NCBI RefSeq assembly: GCF_000785535.1
Contig: NZ_CP007595.1
Location: forward strand, 1,116,001-1,180,000
From: Arthrobacter sp. PAMC 25486
GTDB lineage: Bacteria; Actinomycetota; Actinomycetes; Actinomycetales; Micrococcaceae
DNA: 64,000 nucleotides
Reading direction: 5' to 3'
The notes below the pieces were generated by a model. It worked only from the letters and a program-made list of their open reading frames with translations. It did no database searches and had not been told where the DNA came from. Shown here in pieces: positions 43,560 through 52,885 of the stretch. Each line of letters opens with the position of its first letter. Position 1 is the stretch's first letter. The position numbers were made by a program, and so were the translations under genes.

Positions 43560-44617
43560 GCACCCCCACCCTGAAGCAGAACGCCACACGCGCAGGATCA
43601 ACCATCCTGGGCATTGGCGCGTACCGCCCCTCCGTCATCGTCACGAATGAGGACGTATGCCAGTGGATCGACTCCTCCGACGAGTGGATCCAGCAGCGCA
43701 CCGGCATCATCACCCGCCACCGCGCCCCGAAGGACGTTTCGGTTGTGGACATGGCTGTCTCGGCCGGCGCCGAGGCCATCAAGGGCGCCGGCATTGAGCC
43801 GTCCCAAATTGGGGCCGTGCTGGTCTCAACGGTGACCCACCCGTACGCCACGCCGTCGGCCGCCGCCTTGATCGCCGACCGGCTCGGCGCCACCCCGGCA
43901 CCCGCCTTCGACATCTCCGCCGCCTGCGCCGGTTACTGCTACGGCGTGGCCCAGGCCGATGCCCTGGTGCGCTCCGGCACCGCCGACTACGTCCTGGTGA
44001 TCGGCGTTGAGAAACTCTCGGACGTGATCGACAACCACGAACGCACCATTTCCTTCCTGTTGGGCGACGGCGCCGGCGCCGTTGTCATCGGCCCCTCCGA
44101 CGAGCCGGGCATCAGCCCCTCGGTGTGGGGTTCGGACGGCAGCAAGTGGGAGACCATCGGCATGACGCACTCCCAGCTGGACATTCGCGACTTCAGTGAG
44201 CAGGCCATGAAGGGCGACGGCGTTGCCCTCGCCGCTGCCGACGAGGCTCACTCCACGTTGTGGCCCACCCTGCGCCAGGACGGGCAGACCGTGTTCCGCT
44301 GGGCTGTGTGGGAGATGGCGAAGATGGCGAAGAAGGCCTTGGAAGAGGCCGGCATCACCGCCGGCGACCTCGGCGCCTTCGTGCCGCACCAGGCCAACAT
44401 GCGCATCATCGATGAACTCGCCAAGCAGCTGAAACTTCCCGAGCACGTCATCATTGGCCGCGACATTGCCGACGCCGGCAACACCTCCGCAGCCTCCATT
44501 CCTTTGGCAACACACCGCCTGCTCGCAGAGAACCCGGAGCTCTCCGGTAAACTTTCGCTTCAGATCGGCTTTGGTGCCGGACTGGTGTTTGGCGCCCAAG
44601 TGGTGCGCCTGCCCTAA
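43556..44617 (+). CDS. fabH: Beta-ketoacyl-ACP synthase III
   Basis: A 353-residue condensing enzyme that starts each chain from an acyl-CoA. DISAACAGYCYG holds the nucleophile cysteine, VPHQANMRI the histidine and DAGNTSAASIPLA the asparagine. The GTG start overlaps the fabD stop codon by four bases (GTGA), implying coupled translation. In this lineage branched starters are usual, which the pocket residues alone do not prove. Confidence 0.97.
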   Translation: MSTPTLKQNATRAGSTILGIGAYRPSVIVTNEDVCQWIDSSDEWIQQRTGIITRHRAPKDVSVVDMAVSAGAEAIKGAGIEPSQIGAVLVSTVTHPYATPSAAALIADRLGATPAPAFDISAACAGYCYGVAQADALVRSGTADYVLVIGVEKLSDVIDNHERTISFLLGDGAGAVVIGPSDEPGISPSVWGSDGSKWETIGMTHSQLDIRDFSEQAMKGDGVALAAADEAHSTLWPTLRQDGQTVFRWAVWEMAKMAKKALEEAGITAGDLGAFVPHQANMRIIDELAKQLKLPEHVIIGRDIADAGNTSAASIPLATHRLLAENPELSGKLSLQIGFGAGLVFGAQVVRLP

Positions 44618-44708
44618 TAGACGTATCTGGCCACAACCGTGGTTTGATCAACATGCCTGAACAGATCAAGTCCTTGATCTTGCGCAAACAGTAGAAAAGG
44701 AGCCGTCA

Positions 44709-44954
44709 ATGGCTAGCAACGAAGAAATCCTGGCTGGATTGGCCGAAATCGTCAACGAAGAGACCGGCCTGGCCCCTGAGGCAGTAGAGCTGGACAAGTC
44801 CTTCACGGATGACCTGGACATCGATTCCATCTCCATGATGACCATTGTTGTCAACGCCGAAGAGAAGTTCGATGTGAAGATCCCGGACGAGGAAGTCAAG
44901 AACCTCAAGACCGTTGGCGACGCCGTCAGCTTCATCGCAGGCGCGCAGGCATAA
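44709..44954 (+). CDS. acpP: Acyl carrier protein
   Basis: An 81-residue acidic four-helix carrier. DDLDIDSISMM holds the serine that receives 4'-phosphopantetheine, and IPDEEVKNLKTVGDAVSFI is helix 3-4. AAGGAG sits seven bases before the ATG. It is separated from fabF by a terminator, so it is probably the most strongly expressed gene of the operon. Confidence 0.97.
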   Translation: MASNEEILAGLAEIVNEETGLAPEAVELDKSFTDDLDIDSISMMTIVVNAEEKFDVKIPDEEVKNLKTVGDAVSFIAGAQA

Positions 44955-45019
44955 GCCTGCTCCCTGTGTTTGCCCCGACTCCGCACTAGCGGAACCTCCG
45001 CACCAGCGGAACGGGGCTT

Positions 45020-45062
45020 GTGGTTGGCCGGACCTGCAGGACACCGGCCAACCACTTATTTT
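45020..45062 (+). terminator. Intrinsic terminator between acpP and fabF
   Basis: GTGGTTGGCCGG at 45020-45031 and CCGGCCAACCAC at 45044-45055 form a perfect 12-base stem, followed by TTATTTT. It sits 66 bases after acpP and 44 bases before fabF, inside the operon. Confidence 0.85.
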
Positions 45063-45105
45063 CCCAATGTCCTTGCCCCCTAATTTTTTTGCAGAGAGTT
45101 GAACC

Positions 45106-46365
45106 ATGGCCCGCAAAGTAGTCATCACCGGACTGGGCGCCACCACGCCCATTGGCGGCGACGTCCCGACCATGTGGATGAACGCCCTCAAAGGAGTCTC
45201 CGGCGCCCACACGCTCACTGACGACTGGGTGGAAAAGTACGATCTTCCCGTGCATTTCGCCGCCAAGGCATCAACTCCTGCCACTGAGGTGCTCAGCCGT
45301 GTAGAGGCCAAGCGCATGGACCCCTCAACACAGTTCGCTGTTGTTGCCGCCCGTGAGGCCTGGAAGGATTCCGGCCTCGAAGACGTCGACCACGACCGCC
45401 TCGCCGTCGCCTTTGCCACCGGAATCGGCGGCGTCTGGACCCTTCTCGACGCGTGGGACACCCTGCGTGAAAAGGGCCCCCGCCGCGTCCTGCCCATGAC
45501 AGTTCCCATGCTGATGCCGAATGGCCCCGCAGCAGCCGTCAGCCTGGATCTGGGCGCCCGCGCCGGCGCCCACACTCCTGTCTCCGCCTGCGCATCAGGT
45601 ACCGAGGCCCTGCACATCGGCCTTGAGCTCATCCGCTCAGGCAAGGCCGACGTCGTCATGGCCGGTGGCGCCGAAGCCGCCATCCACCCCATGCCGCTGG
45701 CTTCCTTCGCCGCCATGCAGGCCCTGTCCAAGCGCAATGACTCCCCGGAGACGGCATCACGGCCCTACGACATCAGCCGTGACGGCTTCGTCATGGGCGA
45801 AGGCGCCGGCGCGCTCGTGCTGGAAGCCGAGGAGCACGCCCTGGCCCGCGGCGCCCGCATTTACGGTGAGCTTGCCGGTACCGCGGTCACGGCCGACGCG
45901 TACCACATCACGGCTCCGGATCCCCAGGGACTGGGTGCCACCCGCGCCCTCAAGGCGGCCTTGTTCGACGCCCGGGCCCTGCCCGAGGACGTGGTGCATG
46001 TCAACGCCCATGCCACCTCAACCCCGGTCGGCGACAAGCCGGAGTACACCGCGCTCAAAGCGGCCTTGGGCGAGCACGTGGACAACGTGTGCGTCTCGGC
46101 CACGAAGTCGCAGATGGGGCACCTGCTGGGCGCCTCCGGGGCCGTCGAGTCGGTGCTGACCGTCCTCGCCGTTTACCACCGGCTGGCCCCCGTCACCATC
46201 AACCTGGAGAACCAGGATCCGGACATCCCGCTGGACGTTGTCACCGGAACCCCGCGTGAACTCCCCGAGGGCGAGATCATGGCGCTGAACAACTCCTTCG
46301 GCTTCGGCGGGCACAACGCCGTTGTTGCCATCCGCAGCACCGGCCCCAAGGTGGAGCTTCCGTAG
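45106..46365 (+). CDS. fabF: Beta-ketoacyl-ACP synthase II
   Basis: A 419-residue elongating condensing enzyme. ACASGTEALHIGLE has the nucleophile cysteine, NAHATSTPVGD the first histidine and NNSFGFGGHNAVV the second, with the lysine in KSQMGHLLGAS. It completes the FAS operon. GAGAG precedes the ATG. Its expression may depend on readthrough of the upstream terminator. Confidence 0.96.
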   Translation: MARKVVITGLGATTPIGGDVPTMWMNALKGVSGAHTLTDDWVEKYDLPVHFAAKASTPATEVLSRVEAKRMDPSTQFAVVAAREAWKDSGLEDVDHDRLAVAFATGIGGVWTLLDAWDTLREKGPRRVLPMTVPMLMPNGPAAAVSLDLGARAGAHTPVSACASGTEALHIGLELIRSGKADVVMAGGAEAAIHPMPLASFAAMQALSKRNDSPETASRPYDISRDGFVMGEGAGALVLEAEEHALARGARIYGELAGTAVTADAYHITAPDPQGLGATRALKAALFDARALPEDVVHVNAHATSTPVGDKPEYTALKAALGEHVDNVCVSATKSQMGHLLGASGAVESVLTVLAVYHRLAPVTINLENQDPDIPLDVVTGTPRELPEGEIMALNNSFGFGGHNAVVAIRSTGPKVELP

Positions 46366-46390
46366 CTTCCGACCTTTTCAACTGACCCTC

Positions 46391-46438
46391 AGCAAACGGC
46401 GTGTATACACGATTTTTACGTGATTTTCGCCGTTTGCT
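46391..46438. terminator. Hairpin after fabF
   Basis: AGCAAACGGCG and CGCCGTTTGCT form an 11-base stem with a 26-base loop that has its own CACG/CGTG stem. There is no T tract on either side. It probably marks the fabF 3' end. Confidence 0.6.
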
Positions 46439-46583
46439 TGGGCCCGTGCCGGCGGGGTTCCTTGGCCGAGGTTCGAGGTTAGGGTGCCGGTGGGGTGGGT
46501 CAGTTTTTAATGTGCGCAGATTTGATGGGCGACGCCGGGACTGGCCTGTTCGGATGTCCAGCCTTCCAGCCGCCAACGACCGC

Positions 46584-46636
46584 GAGATCGCACTTGTGGC
46601 CCCAAATACGTGATTTGGGACCACAAGTGCGATCTC
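46584..46636. terminator. Long hairpin after the DUF3145 gene
   Basis: Positions 46584-46607 pair with 46613-46636: a 16-base outer stem, one C-A mismatch and a 7-base inner stem around ACGTG. It lies 20 bases after the DUF3145 stop codon on the lower strand. No T tract. Confidence 0.75.
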
Positions 46637-46656
46637 ACGAAGGTGTTTGGGCGGGG

Positions 46657-47160
46657 TCAGCCGACGTGGTGGAGCCACCGGACGGGGGCTCCGGCTGCTG
46701 CGTGGCGGAAGGGTTCAAGCTCCTCATCCCAGGCCTCACCCAGTGCCAGTGAAAGCTCATGATAGACGGCCGACGGTTCACCCTTGCCCATTTCGTAGGC
46801 GTAGCGGATCCTATCCTCCGAGACCATGATGTTGCCGTGCACATCCGTCACTGCATGGAAGATGCCCAGTTCGGGGGTGTGTGACCAGCGTGAGCCGTCG
46901 ACGCCCGCACTGGGCTCTTCCGTCACCTCGTAGCGCACATTGGCCCAGCCGCGAAGCGCCGAGGCAAGGCGGGCACCGGTTCCGGCTGGTCCGCGCCAGT
47001 TAAGTTCGGTGCGCAGCACATTGGGCGCAGCGGGCTGTGCAGTCCACTGCAAGTCCGTGCGCTGATCCATCACCCCGGCAATGGATGACTCAATATGTGG
47101 GCACATGACAGCCGGGGCTGAGTGTACAAACAGGACACCGCGCGTGGTTTCCACTTTCAT
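46657..47160 (-). CDS. DUF3145 family protein
   Basis: A 167-residue actinobacterial protein of unknown function, the normal family length. RGVLFVHSAPAVMCPHIESS at the N-terminus and AVYHELSLALGEAWDEELEP near the C-terminus are typical. GGAGG seven bases before the ATG at 47160 sets the start; the longer frame to 47262 is not coding. It often lies next to FAS genes in related genomes, so a lipid or envelope role is possible but unproven. Confidence 0.9.
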   Translation of the reverse strand: MKVETTRGVLFVHSAPAVMCPHIESSIAGVMDQRTDLQWTAQPAAPNVLRTELNWRGPAGTGARLASALRGWANVRYEVTEEPSAGVDGSRWSHTPELGIFHAVTDVHGNIMVSEDRIRYAYEMGKGEPSAVYHELSLALGEAWDEELEPFRHAAAGAPVRWLHHVG

Positions 47161-47374
47161 TCCATCCTCCATTGCAGTAGGTGCGTCTTCCCCAACGACC
47201 TTCTCCAGGATGAAAATATGTGTGCACGGAGCCTTGCAAACCGGCCCTTGTTGCCCGGACAAAGCGTCCGGCCTTTAGCTTTTGAGCGTCAGCTCCCTCT
47301 CATTGTGCCGTAGCGAAGCAAATTACGCCACCGCGCTACCTGAGATGACTTGCGCGTGTACACCCTGTAGCCCT

Positions 47375-48310
47375 TCAGGCCCGTGGATGAGCCGTGCGGT
47401 AGCTCTCCCGCAACCGCTCCACCGAGACATGCGTATACAACTGCGTGGTTGCGAGTGAGCTGTGGCCCAGAATTTCCTGAACAGCTCGCAGGTCGGCTCC
47501 GCCGTCCAGCAGATGTGTTGCGGCGGAATGGCGCAGCGTGTGCGGGCCCGTGGCGGAGGTGTCGCCCAAGGAGGCCAGGCCCTTGTCCACTACCGTCCGC
47601 ACCGTGCGCGGGTCGATGCGCCCGCCGCGCTGGCCCAAAAATAGTGCCGCACCACTGTGTGGCTGGTGCAGCTTGTTCCGGCCCAGGCGCAGCCACTGAC
47701 CAAGTGCCGTGTCCGCTGGCACACCAAAGGGCACCGTGCGTTCCTTGTCACCCTTGCCCAGGACGGTGACTGTGCGGCGTTCCCGGTTCACATCATCAAC
47801 GTCCAGGCCGCTCAGTTCACCGACGCGGATGCCTGTGGCGTAAAGAAGTTCGACAACGGCCAGGTCTCGCAGGGCGATGGGCTCCAGGGCCTGTGCGGCT
47901 TCCCCCATGTCGTCCAGGAGCCGGCCGAGCTGTTGCTGCTGCAGGACTGCCGGGAGGGTTTTTTCTCGCTGCGGAGCCTTGAGCCGCAACGCCGGGTCCA
48001 GGGGAATAAGTTCCTCCCGCACGGCCCATGCCGTGAAGCTGCGTGCCGTGGCTGCCCGTCTGGCCAACGTGGAGCGTGCCAGCCCGGCAGCGTTTTGCTC
48101 ACCCAGCCAGCGCCTTAGCGACCCCAGGTCCAATTGTCCCAACTCGGTGTTGCCCTCGGTGACCGCGTGGATGAGCAGGGTGTCGAGGTCGCCGCGATAG
48201 GCACGGATGGTGTGCTCCGAGCGGCCCCTCTCGGCACGCAGGTAGCGTTCAAAAGCCTCGGCGGCCTGGGCCAGTGCCGGAGGCAGGGCGCTGCGTTCTT
48301 CGTGATCCAC
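47375..48310 (-). CDS. xerC: Tyrosine recombinase XerC
   Basis: A 311-residue site-specific recombinase that resolves chromosome dimers at dif. The N-terminal SAM-like domain covers residues 10-100. The catalytic residues appear as R in ATGIRVGELSG, HTLRHSAATHLLDGG (His and Arg), GHSSLATTQLYTHV (His and the nucleophile Tyr). GTG start at 48310. No dif site, transposase or cassette is next to it, so it is the housekeeping enzyme. Confidence 0.94.
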   Translation of the reverse strand: MDHEERSALPPALAQAAEAFERYLRAERGRSEHTIRAYRGDLDTLLIHAVTEGNTELGQLDLGSLRRWLGEQNAAGLARSTLARRAATARSFTAWAVREELIPLDPALRLKAPQREKTLPAVLQQQQLGRLLDDMGEAAQALEPIALRDLAVVELLYATGIRVGELSGLDVDDVNRERRTVTVLGKGDKERTVPFGVPADTALGQWLRLGRNKLHQPHSGAALFLGQRGGRIDPRTVRTVVDKGLASLGDTSATGPHTLRHSAATHLLDGGADLRAVQEILGHSSLATTQLYTHVSVERLRESYRTAHPRA

Positions 48311-48409
48311 CCTTCAACTGTGCGTTCTGCGGGTGCTGCGGGCAAGCCCCCCCGCCGGGATTCCCAGTATTTTTGTGTGACGGGCGTTGCAAAGTGCTCC
48401 GCCTGTGCA

Positions 48410-49498
48410 CTATCCGAGCCCGGCCCCCGCCAGGTACGTCGCCAGCGTGTCATCCTTCAGCGCCTGCGAGATGGCAGCGATGGCAGCGTCATCCTTGATC
48501 ACAATTGACTGCCCGTCTGCACTGGTTCCTGTCCCCAGGGTGGGCAGGGTGAAGGAGTGCACGTCGGAGCCGCTGACACTTTTTAGGCTGACTGCGAGCG
48601 CGCCAACAGTCGCCGAGGTGAGTCCCGTATCAACGCTGATGTAGGGGGACACCTGGTTCACGAGGTCATTGACCTTGAGCGGGTTGCTCAGGGTGGCCGG
48701 AGACAGTATCCCGCTGAGCACGGCTTTGAGGAAGATCTGTTGGTCCTTCACACGCTGGTAGTCCCCGTCGCTAAAGGCATAACGTTCACGGACAAAGGCC
48801 AACGCCTGGTCGCCGTCGAGTTTTTGCGGACCCGCAGAAAAGGTGAAGTTCCCGTCCATGGTGGTAAAGGCCAGGGGGACATCGACCTCAACTCCGCCCA
48901 GGGCGTTGGTGATGGCCTTGAAGCCCTCAAAGTCCACTATGGCCACGTGGTCAATGCGGCTGCCAAACATCCCCTCGAGCGTTTCCACCACGAGCGGCAC
49001 CCCGCCAAACGCCATGGCGGCGTTGATTTTTGCCTCCCCATATCCGGGGATGTTCACCCAGGTGTCGCGCATGACGGACATCAGGAAGATGTTCTTGCGA
49101 TCGGCCGGGATGTGAACCCACAACATGGTGTCCGAGCGCTGGTCGGAGGCTGTTCCCTGCTCGGCAAGGTTCAGCCCGTCGCCGCGGCTGTCACTGCCCA
49201 GCAGCAGGATGTTCACGGCGTTTGCAGCCGGACCCTGCACAGGTTTTTCCGGGCGCAGTGTTTCCGCGGGGAAGGCGGTGGGAATTTTCACCGTCTGGGT
49301 GTCGAAGCTGCGGCCCAGGTTGGCAATGAACCCGACACTCACCAGAGCTGCCACCAAGAACAGCCCCAGCACGACGAACAGCACGGTACGTCTACGGTTG
49401 CGGCGCCGCCGCAGCGGAACGTCCGGGTGCTCTTCGATGCCCATGTGCTTATCTTGCCACTGCACGACGTCGTTTGTCTGCGGTTTGTTTGACCCCAC
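48410..49498 (-). CDS. LytR-CpsA-Psr family cell-wall ligase
   Basis: A 362-residue LCP protein that transfers undecaprenyl-linked glycopolymers to peptidoglycan. A cytoplasmic basic tail RRRRNRRR is followed by one membrane helix (TVLFVVLGLFLVAALVSVGF), then the extracellular LCP domain: LLLGSDSRG, SDTMLWVHI, VMRDTWVNIPGYGEAKIN and the FVRERYAFSDGDYQR arginine block. The GTG at 49498 or ATG 49444 may be the start; neither has a good ribosome binding site. It lies between dprA and xerC. Confidence 0.92.
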   Translation of the reverse strand: MGSNKPQTNDVVQWQDKHMGIEEHPDVPLRRRRNRRRTVLFVVLGLFLVAALVSVGFIANLGRSFDTQTVKIPTAFPAETLRPEKPVQGPAANAVNILLLGSDSRGDGLNLAEQGTASDQRSDTMLWVHIPADRKNIFLMSVMRDTWVNIPGYGEAKINAAMAFGGVPLVVETLEGMFGSRIDHVAIVDFEGFKAITNALGGVEVDVPLAFTTMDGNFTFSAGPQKLDGDQALAFVRERYAFSDGDYQRVKDQQIFLKAVLSGILSPATLSNPLKVNDLVNQVSPYISVDTGLTSATVGALAVSLKSVSGSDVHSFTLPTLGTGTSADGQSIVIKDDAAIAAISQALKDDTLATYLAGAGLG

Positions 49499-49545
49499 CC
49501 TGACAAGTGCTGGCCGGGGCCGGTCAGGTGCAGGGCGGAGTCCGG

Positions 49546-50736
49546 CTATTGGCTGCGCCGCTTCCAGCCGCCTCCCACCCGTTCAGCCAGTCCCAGCGAT
49601 TCAAGCCGGCCCAGACCCGACAGGACCGTAGCCGGACTCAACCCGGCCACCACGCACAACTTATCCAGCGTTGTGGCAGTACGCAGGGGCAGTGCGTCGA
49701 GCAGCAGCAGGTCCGAGGTGCCCAAGCCGTCGTAAATGGCTGCCTCCACCGGCTGGTCGGGGCGCAGGTTCTCCCCCGCCGCCCCTGCCAGCTCGGCGAT
49801 GTCCGCGGCGTCGGTGACACAAACTGCCGCACCTTCGCGCAACAGTCTGTGGCAGCCTGCGGAATTTGCTGAGTAGACCGAACCCGGAACGGCTCCCACC
49901 GTCCTGCTGAGCATCTCAGCATGGCGGGCGGTGTTCAGCGCCCCTGAACGCCAGCGTGCCTCCACCACAACTGTCACCTGGCACAGGGCAGCTATGAGGC
50001 GGTTGCGCTGCAGGAACCTGTAGCGGGTGGGGTTGGTGCCCGGTGGCACCTCTGCAACAACCAGGCCGCGTTCGGCAATGGTGCGCAGCAGCTCGTCATT
50101 CCCTGATGGATAGAACCTGTCCACTCCCCCTGCCATGACGGCGATCGTGACCGGGACCCCGGGTTCAGCGGAGGCACTGAGCGCCCCCCTGTGTGCATTG
50201 GCGTCAATGCCATAGGCCCCGCCGCTGATCACCGTGTAATGGCGCTGCACCAGCGAATGGGTGATCTCGCCCGTGACGTTGGCTCCGTAGCTGGTGCTGT
50301 CCCGGGAGCCAACCACGGCGATGCACCGTTCCTGGGCCGGAATGTCCCGGACGTTTCCCCGGCACCACAAGGCAATGGGCGCACCCAGCTCCAGGTCGTC
50401 CAGCGCCCGCGGCCAGTGCGGGTCCTCCGGCACCAGCAGGCTCCCGCCCAGCCTCGCCAGGGTGGCAAGGTCGCGCTCGGGTGACACGTCGGCAAGTCGC
50501 GGGCGCCACCTGCCCAGCACGTCGGCCAGTCCGCTCCAGCTTTCCGTTCCGGCGTCCTGCAGCGCCTCGGTCATCTCCTGTTCCACCTTGGGGTGGGTGG
50601 AGTCGCTGCCTCGGATGAACGCCACGGCATCCTCGGGCCCCAGTACCCGGATCAGGGCCAGCCCGGGCATGTCCGAGGGCTCCATCAACCGTGTCAGTGC
50701 CGCACGGGCGATCTGCACGCCGCTGTTGTTGTTCAT
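49546..50736 (-). CDS. dprA: DNA processing protein DprA
   Basis: A 396-residue Rossmann-like protein that loads RecA on incoming single-stranded DNA. VVGSRDSTSYGANVT and SGGAYGIDANAHRGAL are the DprA signatures, and a winged-helix domain occupies the last 65 residues. GAGAAGGACT before ATG 50736 fixes the start, which overlaps the comM stop codon by four bases (ATGA). It forms the yraN-comM-dprA unit common in actinobacteria. Confidence 0.95.
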   Translation of the reverse strand: MNNNSGVQIARAALTRLMEPSDMPGLALIRVLGPEDAVAFIRGSDSTHPKVEQEMTEALQDAGTESWSGLADVLGRWRPRLADVSPERDLATLARLGGSLLVPEDPHWPRALDDLELGAPIALWCRGNVRDIPAQERCIAVVGSRDSTSYGANVTGEITHSLVQRHYTVISGGAYGIDANAHRGALSASAEPGVPVTIAVMAGGVDRFYPSGNDELLRTIAERGLVVAEVPPGTNPTRYRFLQRNRLIAALCQVTVVVEARWRSGALNTARHAEMLSRTVGAVPGSVYSANSAGCHRLLREGAAVCVTDAADIAELAGAAGENLRPDQPVEAAIYDGLGTSDLLLLDALPLRTATTLDKLCVVAGLSPATVLSGLGRLESLGLAERVGGGWKRRSQ

Positions 50737-52286
50737 AGTCCTTCTCCTCGCTGCCGCAATGTCAGTGCCAAGCCAACGTCGTCGCTGTCCGGACGTTCCC
50801 TGCCCTGTAGATCTGCCACGGTCCAGGCAAGCCGCAGCACACGGTCGTATCCCCTTGCGCTGAGCACGCCGGTGCCCATGGCCCGGTCCAGCAATGCCGT
50901 GCATTTGCCGTCCATCTTCAGCGGCCCGCGCAGAATCCGCCCCGTCATTTCCGCATTGTGCACCAAGCCCCAGCGCCGCAGCCGTTCCTTGGCCATGTTC
51001 CGCGCCAACTGCACCCGTTTCGCCACGTCAGCGCTTGATTCCCGCGGACCGGAGTCTGCCAATTGGGACAGTTGCACCTTGTTGACCTGCAACTGAATGT
51101 CAACCCTGTCCAACAGCGGTCCTGAGAGCCTGCCGAAGTAGCGCCGGCGCGCCATGGGCGTGCATTCACAGTTGATGCCCTTGCCCGTGGCCTTCCCACA
51201 AGGACAGGGGTTCGCGGCCAGCACCAACTGAAACCGGGCAGGGTAGGCGGCTGCGCCGGCGGAGCGGTGCAGCACCAGTTCGCCGCTCTCCAACGGCTGG
51301 CGCAGGGCATCCAGCACCCGTTTGTCGAACTCAGGCGCTTCGTCCAAAAATAGAACACCCCGGTGTGCCCGCGACGCCGCACCCGGACGGGGGATGCCGC
51401 TGCCCCCGCCAATGATCGCGGCGGTGCTGGCTGAATGATGAGGATGCTCGTACGGCGGCCGGCGCACCAGATCAAGAAGGCCCGAACCCCTGTGCTCCAG
51501 TGATTGGATGGCCGTTACCTCCATGGCGTCGCCGTCACTGAGGTCGGGCAACAGGCCAGGCAGCCGCTCGGCCAGCATGGTTTTGCCGGATCCGGGCGGG
51601 CCAACCATCATCAGGTGGTGCCCGCCTGCGGCCGCAATTTCCAGGGCCAGCCGTGCCACTGGCTGCCCGGCCACCTCAGAGAGGTCCACGGCGCGCTCAA
51701 CGGCACCCCCATCCGCCTCGGCCGCGTCATGGACGGCGGCTGCTTTCCAGTCTCCGGCCAGCCGCACCAGGTTATTAGGGTCGGCGTTGAAGTCCATGGC
51801 CACGTCGGCCAAACACTCGAAGGCCCGCACCCTGACACCCTTGACCAGCTTCCCCTCAGCCACATTGGCTGGGGCAACAACGACGTCCTTGTGTCCCGCT
51901 GCGAGGGCTGCCAGCACGGCCGGCAGCACCCCGCGCACTGGTCTGAGCCTCCCGTCCAGTCCCAATTCAGCAATGAACACCGTCCTACCGGTCCCGCGCA
52001 CATCCCCTGCAGCTTCCAGGGCCGCCATCACGATGGCCAAGTCAAATCCCGAGCCGCGTTTTGGCAGGGATGCCGGGATGAGGTTGACGGTGATTTTTCG
52101 GCGGCTCAGGGGGATGCCGGAATTTTGGGCTGCTGAGCGGATTCGTTCGCGCGCCTCTGACAAGGAAGCGTCGGGAAGGCCAAGCAGGATGAAATTTGGC
52201 AGCGTCTGGCCAATGTCGGCCTCGACCTCGATCACGTGCCCATTCAGCCCCACGAGCGCCACCGCCAGGGCCCGTCCAACACTCAT
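50733..52286 (-). CDS. comM: Mg-chelatase-like AAA ATPase, ComM/YifB
   Basis: A 517-residue helicase-like ATPase that promotes branch migration during natural transformation in other bacteria. MMVGPPGSGKTMLAERLPGL is the Walker A region, HRGVLFLDEAPEFD Walker B, and CPCGKATGKGINCECTP the cysteine cluster. An N-terminal Lon-like domain occupies residues 1-170. ATG 52286 overlaps the yraN stop codon by one base, so the genes are translationally coupled. Confidence 0.95.
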   Translation of the reverse strand: MSVGRALAVALVGLNGHVIEVEADIGQTLPNFILLGLPDASLSEARERIRSAAQNSGIPLSRRKITVNLIPASLPKRGSGFDLAIVMAALEAAGDVRGTGRTVFIAELGLDGRLRPVRGVLPAVLAALAAGHKDVVVAPANVAEGKLVKGVRVRAFECLADVAMDFNADPNNLVRLAGDWKAAAVHDAAEADGGAVERAVDLSEVAGQPVARLALEIAAAGGHHLMMVGPPGSGKTMLAERLPGLLPDLSDGDAMEVTAIQSLEHRGSGLLDLVRRPPYEHPHHSASTAAIIGGGSGIPRPGAASRAHRGVLFLDEAPEFDKRVLDALRQPLESGELVLHRSAGAAAYPARFQLVLAANPCPCGKATGKGINCECTPMARRRYFGRLSGPLLDRVDIQLQVNKVQLSQLADSGPRESSADVAKRVQLARNMAKERLRRWGLVHNAEMTGRILRGPLKMDGKCTALLDRAMGTGVLSARGYDRVLRLAWTVADLQGRERPDSDDVGLALTLRQRGEGL

Positions 52287-52642
52287 CACGCCACACCCTT
52301 GAGGTGATCGATGCTGGGCGGGTTGTCCCCGTCCATGATGATCCCCACCGCGTCGATCCGGATGGTGCCGTAAACCTGGTCATGCGACCGCGCCCACAGC
52401 ACCGCCAGGGTCCTCAGGCGCAGGAGCTTGGCCCGCGTCAACGCTTCCAGAGGGTCGCCGTACCGCCGGGACCTGCGCGTTTTCACCTCAACGATGACAA
52501 GTTCGTCCCCGTCGAGGGCCACCAGGTCAATTTCACCGTTGGGACACCGCCAGTTGCTGTCAATGACCCGGATGCCGCGGTCCTCCAGGAAGTCCGCGGC
52601 GGCCCATTCACCTGTCTGACCCAACACATCTTTTGCTTTCAT
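52286..52642 (-). CDS. yraN: YraN family (UPF0102) nuclease-like protein
   Basis: A 118-residue restriction-endonuclease-fold protein. GEWAAADFLEDRG, NWRCPNGEIDLVALDGDELV and VEVKTRRSRRYGDP contain the conserved E, D and ExK residues. GGAGGCAGTC before ATG 52642 sets the start, seven codons inside the longer frame. First gene of the DNA-uptake unit. Confidence 0.93.
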   Translation of the reverse strand: MKAKDVLGQTGEWAAADFLEDRGIRVIDSNWRCPNGEIDLVALDGDELVIVEVKTRRSRRYGDPLEALTRAKLLRLRTLAVLWARSHDQVYGTIRIDAVGIIMDGDNPPSIDHLKGVA

Positions 52643-52885
52643 GACTGCCTCCACAGCCAGCATTGCCGCGTTTACCGGCGCAAAAAAGCCCTCTCAACGA
52701 AAATGTGGACAGCTGTCCGAGGATGCCTGCCTGTGGAGGAATCAATGCTGGACTGGCAGCGTGAGGGCGAGCCACTGCATGTTGCCGACAGGCACACGTC
52801 AAGTGCTGCCGCGTCGGGGAAAACACCCCAGAAGATGCTGCCGCGTGTGAAGATGGTTACGCGGGCGGGCGAAGGCTTGGTTGCG

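Noticed and set aside
47375..48310. Integron or phage integrase
   Set aside because: The sequence and dprA-comM neighbourhood fit housekeeping XerC, and there is no attachment site or cassette.
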